In this document: one piece after another, positions 1-10,832 of the stretch
Numbering within the stretch: position 1 is the stretch's first letter
Layout: every line of letters starts with the position of its first letter
NCBI GenBank assembly: GCA_029929735.1
Contig: JAKELP010000035.1
Coordinates: forward strand, 2,980,154-3,044,153
Reading direction: 5' to 3'
DNA length: 64,000 bases
Source: Mimosa pudica
Lineage: Eukaryota > Streptophyta > Magnoliopsida > Fabales > Fabaceae
The notes under the pieces: generated by a model
What the model was told of the DNA's origin: nothing
Database searches by the model: none
Seen by the model: the letters and a program-made list of their open reading frames with translations, nothing else
Position numbers and translations under genes: made by a program

Positions 1-3000
1 AACTTGCCATGGAGAATCCAGATAGTGGAATAACTATTGTTCCTGTTGATGATCAAGTTCAAGGCAGCTGATTGGATGGCACCAAACAGTGACAAAATGG
101 CTGTGCTTGAGTACTGAAATGGGTATATCTTATTTATCCTGGCTTGGACAATGAACCATGAGGCCCACAAGAGGCATCCTCCTGTGAGAAGTATTGAACC
201 TATAGCCCATTGTGATGAAGAAGGTGGTGGTGGTGAGGATAAAGAAGTGTTTGAAGCTTTATTTAAGGGTATTCCTTTGTAAAAGACAAGTATTAAAGCT
301 CCTCCAATGCATATAAATGAGCCCAATATTTTGGCTTTCCCACTTATGCTTCTCAGATTAACCTTTTCTATTCTGCAGAAATAATCATTTCAATCTAAAT
401 ATAATCTCAAGGATGGCTCTTATGTGTCGTAGAATTAATAAAATTATAAATTGATTAATTTTTTTAAAAAAAATTCAAATTTGGAAAGTGTTCTTTGTTA
501 TAGTTAAACTATACATAACAACACCTTAAAATGAAACACAAATGATCTGAATTATCAGTAGAAATTTATTTATCCTAACTTGAGTAGCCTCAATTGACAT
601 AAATCTATATGTTTCCATTAATATTTATAAAGGGCCTAAATGCTCTTGTGTGTGTGTTATGGATGAAATTTCATTTTATTTTTTCTAGAAATGATGAAAT
701 GTCACTTTAATTAAATTTGAACATTATTTTTTGAATATTAAAAAAAATAATTAGCAAATCAATTTAACTTAAGAAAACAGCCTCAACTAACTTAATTCCA
801 TATTTAAAAAAACTCAGAAAACACTCTTTTGCGTGTGTTTCATGCAGGGAAATTCCTCCTGTTTCTCGATTTCATCGGAATAAAATAACATATTCTTTCA
901 CTTCACTAACCCAAAAGGCAGAGCCATGATAAAAGTAAATACTGGAACCATGTTGAGGAATGCACATGAAAATGTGGCTGACGTGTATCCAAGTCCAAGG
1001 AGGAATAGGTACTGAGTTAATGTTATGCTGCAAAATAAAAATAGATTTCTATAAGTCATGGCATTAGTTAATATTCACTCTACTTTTAAATGTAAGATCT
1101 ATATAAAGAATTGAGTTTGTTCTCCTAACTAAAAGATTATTTTCCTATTTTTTTTTCAATATTTCCTGGTAGGTATAAACAATGCAAGAGAGGGAGGGGA
1201 TGATGAATAAATGTAGGTTGTTGAATTATTTTGGTAATATCATGTAATTTTAACTAATTTAATTAATATTATTAATCTAATAAAATTAAGTAAATATATC
1301 ATATATTTAGAAAATGGGGAAGCAAGTAACGAGTTGGAAGACATTGAGCTACAAATTATTTATAATCAATTGATGCCAGTGAGTTTGGAGTACTTACCCA
1401 AGAAGAGCACTGAGGAAAAGAAGGCATAATATGTGAGCCTCAAGCTTGCTTTTCCTGCAAAAAACAATTTATTGTTTCTTTTAGATAAGTGCGTGTTCAT
1501 CACCTAAAAATGACGTTTGTAAAGTGATTTAAGCTACCTATATGCTTCTAGGAAATCATGTTTGCAACATGATTATGGACAAATTATAAAGGATAAAAGT
1601 CAACTTTTACCCCAAAATAACAGTAAATAATAGCATTGGATGTACATAAGTAACTTCAGAAACGTATTTACCTCAAAAGGGTTCAATTTAGTGCAAATTT
1701 ATTCCCACCATTTGAAAGGTTAACTTTGACCATTATCTTTGTTCCACTACTGTTGAAAAAACTTTTTCACCATCCATATATCATTATTTCAAGGTCCATT
1801 TTTGTCTAGGGATAACCACCAAAGAGCACTTATACCTCTGAAGTAATCATCACTTCAAATAACAGTTTGGACAAATTTTCTAAGATTTGGACATTTCCTG
1901 GGCAAATATGCTTGTAAAAGTACTTATTGGATATATTCAATGTTTCTATGTAGTTTACTTTTGGGCCAAAATGCACCTAATCCCAATTGTAAATGCTTTA
2001 TGATAATGTTTGATTTACATATTTTGATATGTGTGAGCTTAAGACTATTTGGCCGTTTGATAATGGGGGAAGAGAAAAAAAAATCTGTATGAGTTGAATT
2101 TAAAATAATTGGAGAGGTGAGGTTATAGAATTTGAATGAAGAGAATATGTAAGATAAAATAGAGTGAAAATCAATTAAAACTATTTTGACCCAACTTGTC
2201 TAACTTTTACTCAATTCAACTAGAAAAACTTTTCCTCCCCTTTGTCCTACTTCCTATTTCCTCCTACTAAACAACTCATTGTTGTATATACCCTATTTTA
2301 AATATAGGAATTCATTGAAAGGTTTGACTTGAGACACCAATTCAGTTTGTTTTCTAAAATTATAATTTTATCCAAACTATTTTTGTTAGATCACACGCGT
2401 ATTAAAAAAAAAGAGAGAAGCTTTCACATAATGCACACTGTAAATGATGGAAGGGGTATTTTAAGGGAAACATGACATATTTGGTTACAGATAACAAAAG
2501 GGTGGCCAACCGCACAAGTTGGCTCCTTTCATGTGAGGTTTGAGGTGGGATAAATATATGTAGCATCATTAACTCAAAATTGAAGAAGTTGTTTTTTAAA
2601 ATTTGAATTTAATATCATGTGGAAGCATCCTAACCCTTTTTCCAAGGCAATTACTCAACTAATTAATTGCTTTTGTTTCTATGGATCAGTTTTTTAGCTT
2701 CTATACTTAGAATTGGAAAGAATATCATTCTAGATTAAACCGTGTCTAAAATATTGGCTCCATAGACTATCAATATTATTCTATGAAAAAAAAAAAGGAA
2801 TTAAAGTTATGAGTTTGTATCAATAGGCAATTACTCACTCTGTTTCTAAATATAAGACCTATGTTTAACTCATTTAAATAGATTAAAGATGCTATTTAGG
2901 TTAGTTAAAATAACATGATATTATCAATATAGGGAAAATGTGCACCTAACATCATGGAAATTTCTAAAAAGTGCACCTAACATCATGGTAATTTTGAGGG

Positions 3001-4305
3001 TGCACCTAATATCATGGTATTTTGTTTTAAACTATCCTAAGTATATAATTGTTTTAAACTATCCTTATGACTGCAAACATTAAAGAAAGTGTTTTATAAA
3101 TTGTGATGTGATTAAAAGGTATTTTGGAGAAACTAAGGAATATATTGTCACAAATAACTAATTAATTAGAATATATATAAATTTTCCAATACTCCTTAAG
3201 TTTTATTTATTATGTAGTTAAAATAAATATATGCTGCATTATTACCGCAAAATAACTTAAAATATATGTTATTTGTTTTAATTTGGAACCTTCCATAAAA
3301 GCAAAGAAAATCTGCAATGCGAAAATATATTGTTAATTGAGAAAAAATCATTTTATACTGTTTTCTAAGTTTTTTTTTACTTAAAATAAGGTCATTAGAA
3401 TTTGCAACGGATTGATGAATATTCGATCAATACTGATGCAAATATGTACTCCCTCCTGTTTTGGAGGTATCAAATACATACTGGATAGATAAATAATTTT
3501 TTAACAGTGATATAAGTATATTTTTATGTTACTTATAATATCTTCCATTTAATCTAAATTAAGTGAAACTTTAAACATCATTAACTATACCTTAAAATTT
3601 AACAACTTATCAACAATTTTACCTTCATTTCTTATAAGATTATAATATATATCTTAAGAGAATTAATTCTATGTATATAATGATATATAAATAAAGAGTG
3701 AAATTGTACATTCATTTGAAAATCTAATGATGTGACTTACTAACAAGAAAAAAAAATCCATTTTGACTACATTATAAATAAAAATAAGGGTGTATTTGAA
3801 AATTTATAGTCAAGTTAGTTTTTTTTAGAATATATCCCTTAGTTTCTCCAAAATACCTTTTAATCATATCACAAGGATAGTTAAAAACAATTATATATAT
3901 AGGAGAAATTAAATTGAAGTATGATATTTAGAATCAAAGCTTTCTTCTACATTTAGAACTAGATACATATAGTAAATCTGTAATTTTAAATACAATATTT
4001 CTGAATGATGAATAATGATATATTACTTATTCATATGAAGTTTTCGCAGTATTTTATGGAACTCATAATATAATTTTACAAGTAATGACATAAAATGTGG
4101 TCACTGAAGTAGTTCTTACGCACCTCTCATAGAAAAATGCAATCGGTGATAAGAAAATGGTTGAAACTAGCTGTCGATATGTTATGATAGTCAAGAAGCT
4201 CAATCCTTCACTAAGAACTTTCTTCAGAAGCAAATTTACAAGAGCCAGGGCTAAATTCACAATAATCATCAAAGCAGCAGGCTTCCACTTGCAATTCGCT
4301 GACAT
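1..4305 (-). CDS. WAT1-related (EamA/UMAMIT-type) transporter, 5' part, four exons, runs off the left edge
   Basis: Plant drug/metabolite-transporter superfamily protein; characterised relatives (WAT1, nodulin MtN21/UMAMIT) are multi-span membrane proteins moving amino acids or auxin across plasma or vacuolar membranes. Exons by GT-AG rules: 4124-4305, 1398-1454, 911-1027 and 1-372 (continuing left). Phases match at every junction and no stop occurs. Exon 1 starts with MSANCKWKPAALMII and contains ITYRQLVSTIFLSPIAFFYER; exon 3 reads QYLFLLGLGYTSATF then FLNMVPVFTFIMALPFG; exon 4 starts IEKVNLRS and contains FIVQARINKIYPFQYSSTA. All are hallmark positions of the family. About 242 residues are visible of the usual 350-400, so the second EamA half is outside. 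The start was chosen because the N-terminal M-x-WKP pattern fits the family. Intron 1 is long (about 2.7 kb) and repeat-filled. The exact family member and substrate cannot be told. Confidence 0.93.
2941..3020 (+). repeat. three imperfect tandem copies of a ~30-bp unit in WAT1-related intron 1
   Basis: The unit TGCACCTAACATCATGG recurs at 2941, 2972 and 3001 (the last with T for C), each followed by an AT-rich spacer. It lies just left of a larger inverted repeat and may be a terminus-like remnant of a mobile element. Confidence 0.6.
3042..3900. mobile_element. ~0.86-kb inverted-repeat element in WAT1-related intron 1 (foldback/MITE-like)
   Basis: The left arm (3042-3152, containing GGTATTTTGGAGAAACTAAG) is matched by the reverse complement of the right arm (about 3825-3900). 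The left arm carries an extra ~45 bp that the right arm lacks. The interior is AT-rich with no coding capacity. No clean target duplication was found, so the superfamily is unassigned. Confidence 0.5.
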
Positions 4306-4407
4306 CTTCTATCAAGTGATCTTTTCCTTTGAGATTTCCAAGAGTGATATATTTCTTCTATAAAATGTTCGATCTGTTTCTGCCTTGATCTATTCAACTC
4401 ACAAATC

Positions 4408-4416
4408 ATATTTATA
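4408..4416 (-). promoter_or_regulatory. candidate TATA box of the WAT1-related gene
   Basis: On the minus strand this reads TATAAATAT, about 105 bases upstream of the start codon at 4305. A second weaker TATA-like stretch (TTTTATAG) lies nearer, around 4360. Position and sequence fit a plant core promoter; no transcript evidence is available. Confidence 0.4.
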
Positions 4417-5180
4417 TTTGTATTTATGATTTAATAATATAAACAAAATATTCTTTTTGCGACATGATAATATATTCTCACATCACGTCACTAACTTTCC
4501 AAATTTACTTTGTTTTCTTTTTCCTTTTTAAAATTTATGGTGGAAGTTTACGACATATGATTCACGTATGTTGAACTTGCAAGAAGTACATGTTGATTCG
4601 TTGACGCATAATCAGCAATCCACCTCAACTTACCAAAAATGGCATAATACTATTTTCCCTCTATTTAACATTCCAAAATTAACTCACCATTTGTGCTTTT
4701 TCTTTCTCGAACTTTTTAGCGATAAAATCATACTTCTGAAACTGGTGTGTGTGTGTGTGTATTAAAAGAAGGATGATATCTTTTACAAGTAAACAAGGAT
4801 AATTTGACACCATGATGAATATTGATTTTTATTTTTTTTAAGAAGACCATTAAATTTGTGGGAACGAAGAATATGTCACGCAACACTTCAACAAATTATG
4901 AGCATTGTAGTGCAACATTAGGGTATCCAAAAAAATAAGGATAATATTGTGATTCCTAAGGAAATGCAACATTACCCATCGTCTATCAGTCCAGTAAAGA
5001 AGGTGGGAATGTTGTCTGATTTCATCAATAGACCCATTTCCATCAAAGAAGTTTTCATATCTTTTCACTTGTTTTTCACTAAATCCAAAATCCAAAAACT
5101 AGTATATATTTGCCGTTCTTCAACCCAAAATACCAAAAAGATATCTTAAATGAAAACCCTCAGCTTTTCATTGATTATTA
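4417..5180. other. intergenic, no supported gene
   Basis: Upstream flank of the WAT1-related gene. AT-rich, with a short TG microsatellite near 4743-4760. Short open frames here have no recognisable motif or splice context. Confidence 0.6.
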
Positions 5181-5467
5181 CTCCCTCCGGTCCTTAAAAT
5201 AAGAGCTAGCCACAAAAAAAAACGTTTCTTAAGAAAACATGTGAATGTTAGTTGGGTGTCTGGAGTTAATGTTTATTTTCCAATATTGCTCATATTTATT
5301 GTGATACTTTTAAGAGAGAGAAATACACAAACATTAATAAATATGAAAGAGAGTTAGGGGCAAAGTTGAAAAAAACGCATTAAATGAGGAGAGAATGTGA
5401 GATGAGCTCTTATATTAGGGACTAAAACATTCAAATTTTGGACTCTTATATTAGGGACCGGAGGGAG
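5181..5467. mobile_element. Stowaway-like MITE (TIR CTCCCTCCGGTCC)
   Basis: Terminal inverted repeats CTCCCTCCGGTCC ... GGACCGGAGGGAG flanked by TA on both sides (5179-5180 and 5468-5469), the signature of Tc1/mariner-type Stowaway MITEs. Length 287 bp, no coding capacity. It shares the TIR with the copies at 7644-7882, 12681-13161 and 14363-14602 but has a different interior. Confidence 0.85.
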
Positions 5468-5822
5468 TATTACATTTAGTCCAGATAGTCTAGCTAGGAA
5501 GTTAAATAAATCCGAGAGTGCGCAACTTTTGCAATTCTTGGTTTACAATTTTGGTTCTAACAAATTACCAGCATAATATACCTAATTAACTTATATTGGC
5601 AGTTAAAACTTAAAGTAAAATAATATTTCAGTTATAGGTTAATAAAGGGCGAAGGCTTAAAAATGATACATAACTATTGACCAAAGAAAAAAATAGTACA
5701 TAACTATTCTAAGGCACACAAATGATTTTCAACTATTGGGCATGAGATCAAAAATGATATTTTCATTAATATAACAATATGATTAGAAATAAAAAAAATC
5801 CAAAATGCTCTTATAAATTAAA

Positions 5823-6207
5823 GGCTAAAATATACTTTTGGTCCCTTATGTTTGCATCAAGTTTCAATTTAGTCCTTTATGTTTGGAAAGTACACTTTTA
5901 GTCCTTTTTTTAACACCGTTAGTTTGACTTAACGGAAAATGCTGACTTAAAAATTTTAAATGATTATTTTATAATGAAATTGGACCATAAATGATAAATT
6001 TTGAAAATATAAGATTATTTACACTCAAATATTTTAATCTGAACATTTTTTCAGTGTTTAATAACTATTTAAAATTGTTAAGTTAGCATTTTCCGTTAAG
6101 TTAAACTAACGGTGTTAACAAAAAAGGACTAAAAGTGTGCTTTCCAAACATAAAGGACTAAATTGAAACTTGATGCAAACATAAGGGACCAAAAGTATAC
6201 TTTAGCC
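5823..6207. mobile_element. long-TIR MITE nested in the 5647-6849 element
   Basis: The two halves are inverted repeats over about 115 bp, starting GGCTAAAATATACTTTTGG and ending in its near complement. Flanking 9-mers are TAAATTAAA (5814-5822) and TAAATTAAT (6208-6216), an 8-of-9 match, so a Mutator-type 9-bp duplication is likely. No coding capacity. This is a high-copy type of plant element. Confidence 0.8.
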
Positions 6208-6444
6208 TAAATTAATAACAATATAACAAAAACACGCACAACTTCACTTTTCCCTCTCTTCCCCCTCCCCTTCCTTTACAACTCACCCCCACCTACCAAC
6301 CTCCTTCCCTCTGCAACTCCACAGCCACCGGTCGCCCTCCTCTTCTACCACATCCATAATCCCATGCCACATCCATTTATAACTAATAACCCGATCAACA
6401 CAACATTCCCATAAAGCAAAATCTCAGCAATAACAACCCAATCA

Positions 6445-6693
6445 TCAAGACAAACCGGAGAAGACGTCAAAGACGGCGACGGTGTTGAAGTCGGGATCGG
6501 GGAAACAGAAGTCATAGTAGACGACGGCGACGTCGACAGTGTCCCGGAGGTTAAGGGTGGGGCAGGTGGAGCGGATTAGGTCGAAAGCGAGCTTCTTGTA
6601 GATGGCGGAGGCGGGGTGGCGACGATCTCCTCGACAGCCAGTGACAGACTGATGGAGAAAGAAGAAGGAGAAGAGGATGAGGAAGAATGACAT
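6445..6693 (-). CDS. 82-residue open frame inside the Mutator-like element, possible captured exon
   Basis: The frame starts MSFFLILFSFFFLHQSVTGC, a hydrophobic run resembling a signal peptide, and continues with a conserved-looking stretch (AFDLIRSTCPTLNLRDTVDV, then VVYYDFCFPDPDF). GC content is far above the surrounding AT-rich DNA, which is typical of host gene fragments carried by Mutator-like elements. I do not recognise the family. It is bounded by the element's terminal repeats, so it is more likely captured cargo than a resident gene. It could also be a chance frame in a captured 5' region. Confidence 0.35.
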   Translation of the reverse strand: MSFFLILFSFFFLHQSVTGCRGDRRHPASAIYKKLAFDLIRSTCPTLNLRDTVDVAVVYYDFCFPDPDFNTVAVFDVFSGLS

Positions 6694-6849
6694 TTTGGAT
6701 TTTGCATGTCTAATCTTATTGTCATATTAGTGAAAATATTATTTTTGATCTAATGCCTAAAGTTGGGTTTTATTTGTATACCTTGAAATAGTTATGTACT
6801 ATTTTTTATCCTTGACCAATAGTTATATATCATTTTTTGGTCTTCGCCC

Positions 6850-7366
6850 ATTTATAAATTTGCGTGAAGAATTAATCAGTTTGGATTAGGTTTAATGGAT
6901 TAAGGCTCTTATTAAATATCTACGATGTTTTGCCCAAAAAGCACCACTAGGAATTGTTTAGAGATTTTAAATGTCCATTGTAAATGGTGATGAGTTAAGT
7001 GAACACATTGGCATAACACTTAATGTGCAATAAATCTATCAAGTAATTTTTCAAGTGAATTTAAAAACCTTATTCTGATGAGCATGTTATCATCCATCCA
7101 TCAAGGATTTACTTTCACATGACATTCAATATGTCATCATTAATGGCCTTTTTTCGTCAATATAATTTAGTCCTGAAAGATATAAAATAACAATACTTTA
7201 GGGCATTCAAGTCCAAAAAAAACTTCTTAGCGCTGAAAGATCATATTTTAAAACCTTAACCCAAGTTTCAACATTGGGTGATTTATAAAATTAATAATTA
7301 ATAAATATCTAGATGAGATATTTTCAGACAAAACAAAATGAAAATAAAAAAAAACTGTTGAAATCA
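6850..7366. other. intergenic, nothing recognised
   Basis: AT-rich unique-looking DNA between the Mutator-like element and a microsatellite; no supported frame or repeat end. Confidence 0.5.
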
Positions 7367-7402
<36 letters not shown>

Positions 7403-7413
7403 GGGGGGGGGGG
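7367..7413. repeat. compound microsatellite (GT)n(GA)n(G)n
   Basis: Uninterrupted GT dinucleotides pass into GA dinucleotides and then a run of G. Likely length-polymorphic. Confidence 0.95.
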
Positions 7414-7643
7414 AGTTTGTGCGTGTGTGCATGCATGGCATTCAATATTATTATCCATTAAATTGAATTAGTTTAAATAATATAATTTGTTAATCAGTGA
7501 ATAGTAGTTCACATGGATTAAATGTATTTTGTTAAGTATAATATAATTATGGGGCATTTTCTTTCCAAAAGTTAATTTTTAAGAATTCTGGCTATCATAG
7601 ATATCAAGTGCTGTAATGTTGTCCTTCCATTACATATAATATA

Positions 7644-7882
7644 CTACATCTGGCCCTAAATATAAGAACTAATTGACTTTTTCAAGAAAATCCTTAAAAA
7701 AGCAAAATAAGTTAATTATAAATTGATTTACCTAATTTTTTCCCTTAAACTAGTTTATTTTACCTATAAACTAATGAATAATCTAAAAATATATCAAATA
7801 TGTCATCATTTAATAATCTATTTCGCAACCTTAATCTCTCCAAAAAAAGTCAATTAGGTCCTATATTTAAGATCGGAGGTAG
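7644..7882. mobile_element. Stowaway-like MITE, family A
   Basis: Flanked by TA (7642-7643, 7883-7884). Termini are mutated versions of CTCCCTCCGGTCC. The interior (AAGTTAATTATAAATTGATT, then TCAAATATGTCAT) is shared with the copies at 12681-13161 and 14363-14602. Confidence 0.82.
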
Positions 7883-8161
7883 TATTAGTTTTAGTATTAA
7901 CGGGTCAAATAATTTAGGAAAATGATCGGAGAAAAATTACAAATCAAATAAGTGTTTTGAAACAGTGTCTACCAATCAAGTCTAAAATTTATTTATAAAT
8001 TTCGAGATTCTAATCCTTTGTTTTTGCGCTAACGAAAGATCAAAATACCCTACTTATTAGCAATATGCAAGAGTTAATTCGTATTGATTTCCTCAGTTAG
8101 CTAATGGTTAAAAAAATGAATTTGTAACTAAATGACAATGTTATACCCATTTTATTATATG

Positions 8162-8420
8162 CTCCCTCTATTTTTTAATATAAGATCACTTTCAGATTTC
8201 ATTTTGTTTCTAAATATAAAGAACTTTCTAATTTTTCTCAATTTTTTCTAAATAAACCCTAATAATATTTTCCTATAATAAATAAGCAAGAGTGGGAGAG
8301 TGATGATAAATGTATATAGTTAAAATAAATTAGTAAGATCATGTGTTAATAACTACCTTAACATATATCCTTAATCTAATTAAAATAGTAAAGTGATTTT
8401 ATATTTAGGAATGGAGGTAG
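8162..8420. mobile_element. degenerate Stowaway-like MITE
   Basis: Starts CTCCCTCTATTTTTTAATATAAG and ends TATTTAGGAATGGAGGTAG followed by TA. The interior differs from family A. The left TA is not exact, so this is an older or recombined copy. Confidence 0.6.
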
Positions 8421-9213
8421 TATAAAATTTGTGTTATCCCATACTAGCCACTCTTTATTAATTAATGTTTTAGGGACTAGATTCCTTTTTTTGGCCAACA
8501 AAGGGACTAGATTCATTAATTGAATATTTTATGTACTACTCAACTCTAAATGTTTTAGGGACTACTCATAATGATACTAAATTAATAGTTTCAAGGAAAA
8601 ATGACCCCTTGAACGTAATATAATAGTGGTTTGTTGTTGATGTTATATAAAGATTTCTACTGCCGCCAAATAAAAGAGAAGGATTTCTCAAGCCAATTGA
8701 GAATGACTTCATTAAGCACTAGCTACTTATTACCAAAAACGGTACATAAGGCAAGTCTAACAGATTTACACACAACGCTCATCACTAATATGAGCAAATG
8801 ATTTCTCATCTTAATCTGGACCATTAAAATCAATTTCAATGGTCCAAATTTGATTTAATATTTTTTTATAGATTTTTAAAAAAACTAAAGTCAATATTGT
8901 CATTGATAATTTTTTTTAAAAAAACGAAACTTATCACTAAAATTCAATTAAAATTCATATTTGGACCATCATATAAAATTTTTTATAATCTATATTTCAT
9001 TTTAGTGATTAGAAACGATTCATTATCACCCCAATGAGTATTGAATGTGGATCCCATCATGGCCAATTTAAAGTGATTTCAATATGACAATTTTTAGTAG
9101 TGGCCCAATTTTTATTTTTGGATGAAATAGTCCCCCAGTTAAATGTTTTAACTTTTTGGAGGTATTTTTAAATGTCTTGTAGAATTTTTTTATCAAAATA
9201 ATTATAGAGATAA
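8421..9213. other. intergenic, nothing recognised
   Basis: AT-rich DNA with simple A/T runs; no frame or repeat end I can support. Confidence 0.5.
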
Positions 9214-9666
9214 GGGTTAAGGGTTAAATTTAGCACTTTACTATTATCAAAAGTTCATCGAATATAAACAAAAATTTGATGGCTCAAATGTACCATACAT
9301 CTATTCAAAAATGGCTCAAATCTAGCATTTCTGTCAATTTTAACGGGTTTGACCGTTAAATTTGACCCGATCATTCCACGCCACCTGTCACGTCACCCTA
9401 GTTAGGCCACGTTGCCTGCCATGTCACCCAATGGACCCACTTACTATCCATGATTGGGTGACGTGGCGGGTGACGTGGCAGGTGATGTGGTCTAACTGGG
9501 TGACATGGTATGATCGAGTCAAACTTACCGGTCAAGCCAGTTAAATTTGACGAAAATGCTAGATTTGACCCATTTTGTAATAGTTGTGTGGTGCATTTGA
9601 GTCATCTCTTGTTTATATTCGGTAAACTTTTGTTAATAGTAGAGTGCTAGATTTGACCCTTAATAC
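9214..9666. mobile_element. Mutator-like MITE with perfect 9-bp target duplication
   Basis: The element begins GGGTTAAGGGTTAAATTTAG; its end, read in reverse complement, begins GTATTAAGGGTCAAATCTAG. Arms pair over about 150 bp each. Target duplication TAGAGATAA is exact at 9205-9213 and 9667-9675. The centre (9362-9540) is a second, imperfect palindrome rich in GTGACGTGGC motifs. No coding capacity. Confidence 0.88.
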
Positions 9667-10681
9667 TAGAGATAATTACAAATCGCTATTAATAAAGATG
9701 TAATATCAGTAATGGGATCTAAACCCACCACATTGTATATTATGATTAATGTTAACTTTTAATTTATGAATATTTTACTTAATTTTAGAATCTTTATATT
9801 TGGGAATATCATTTCCTAGAATCCTTACTTCGCATATTACGTGTATATTTTTAAAATGGAATAACAGTTAAATAAAAAATTAAGAATAAAACGTCATATC
9901 TGGGAAAGTGTGGAAATCAGCTAGTGGTGATAGAAATTAAATTCGAATAATGATGCTCTGTTATGTCTGGATATGTCTGGAATTCTTGTCGTGGAAAGTA
10001 TCGTTCCAGCTTCAATACTTAACGCTAATCTAGCAACCTATGTTATCCCAAATTAAAGCTCCACATGCTTTGTATTTAATGATTGACCGAATACGATTAC
10101 CACATGAAATTATTTGTGTGATGAAAGATCTGTATTCTTTTTTTTATCAATCACTTTTTTTCTGATGAAGAGAAAAAAGATCTGTATTCTATGTTTATGG
10201 TCATGCCATGTTATTCTTTTTCAACGATAAACTCATGCTTTAATTTATTCAGTCATTTGTTTTTATTATTATATGGAACGTTATTTCAACAAATGGAAAC
10301 ACTTGGTGTAAAATTAAAGGGAGCATCAAACAAAGGGTTAAGTTGCAAAAATACTTCAAAAAGATTCCACGATATGCTTTTGACATCCTATAGTTTAGTA
10401 TGGCGCAATTTCGTTCATCAATAACTTTCAAGAAATGCAGAAATTAAACCCCAAAATCCCAACAATACAGTTATCACATTTTATGCAACGTGTATCCAGT
10501 AAGGGAAAATACTCATAAAAATATAATGCTGTAGTGCAATTCATCCCATTATTAACTCTAAACAAATGGCGAGAATTCCCGATCAGTAATGGAAAACATA
10601 AATTAGCAAGAGCTTATTTTGAATGACATGATTGATACTTGACATGAATACGCAAATGTGAAATGCATGTGTTTGAATTAT
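9667..10681. other. intergenic, nothing recognised
   Basis: AT-rich; short open frames on both strands lack motifs and are compatible with chance. Confidence 0.5.
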
Positions 10682-10832
10682 CTAGAAGTTATAAGCGGAT
10701 TCTCGACTCTTTTGACCCTTAGCTTCCTTCTGCAACAATGTATATGATGCGTTTGACCACTTATTCGAAGAGGGAGAGCCGTGAGAGTGGGTACGGTGAG
10801 CTTGGTGACTGAAGAGGGGGTTCAGACCAATC
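10682..10832 (-). other. orphan last-exon-like segment, unknown protein
   Basis: On the minus strand a strong acceptor (TGTTCCACAG) is followed by an open stretch encoding IGLNPLFSHQAHRTHSHG and, at the end, LLQKEAKGQKSRESAYNF followed by a stop. The hydrophilic, serine- and lysine-rich composition and the clean splice site look like the last exon of a real plant gene. No convincing upstream exons were found up to 12680. It could be a gene remnant or transposon-carried exon. The protein family is not recognised. Confidence 0.35.

Larger units (their letters stand above)
5647..6849. mobile_element. Mutator-like foldback element with an internal open frame
   Basis: Long terminal inverted repeats of roughly 130 bp start GGGCGAAG at 5647 and end with its complement at 6849. 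The arms match over motifs such as ATAGTACATAACTATT. Flanking 9-mers GTTAATAAA and ATTTATAAA agree at 7 of 9 positions, suggesting an old 9-bp Mutator-type duplication. The interior (about 6240-6715) is much more GC-rich and holds an 82-codon open frame on the minus strand. A second MITE (5823-6207) is nested in the left side. The structure resembles a Pack-MULE. Confidence 0.7.

Noticed and set aside
2050..2275. Possible MITE beginning GGCCGTTTGATAATGG
   Set aside because: The right side only loosely pairs with the left and no target duplication was seen.
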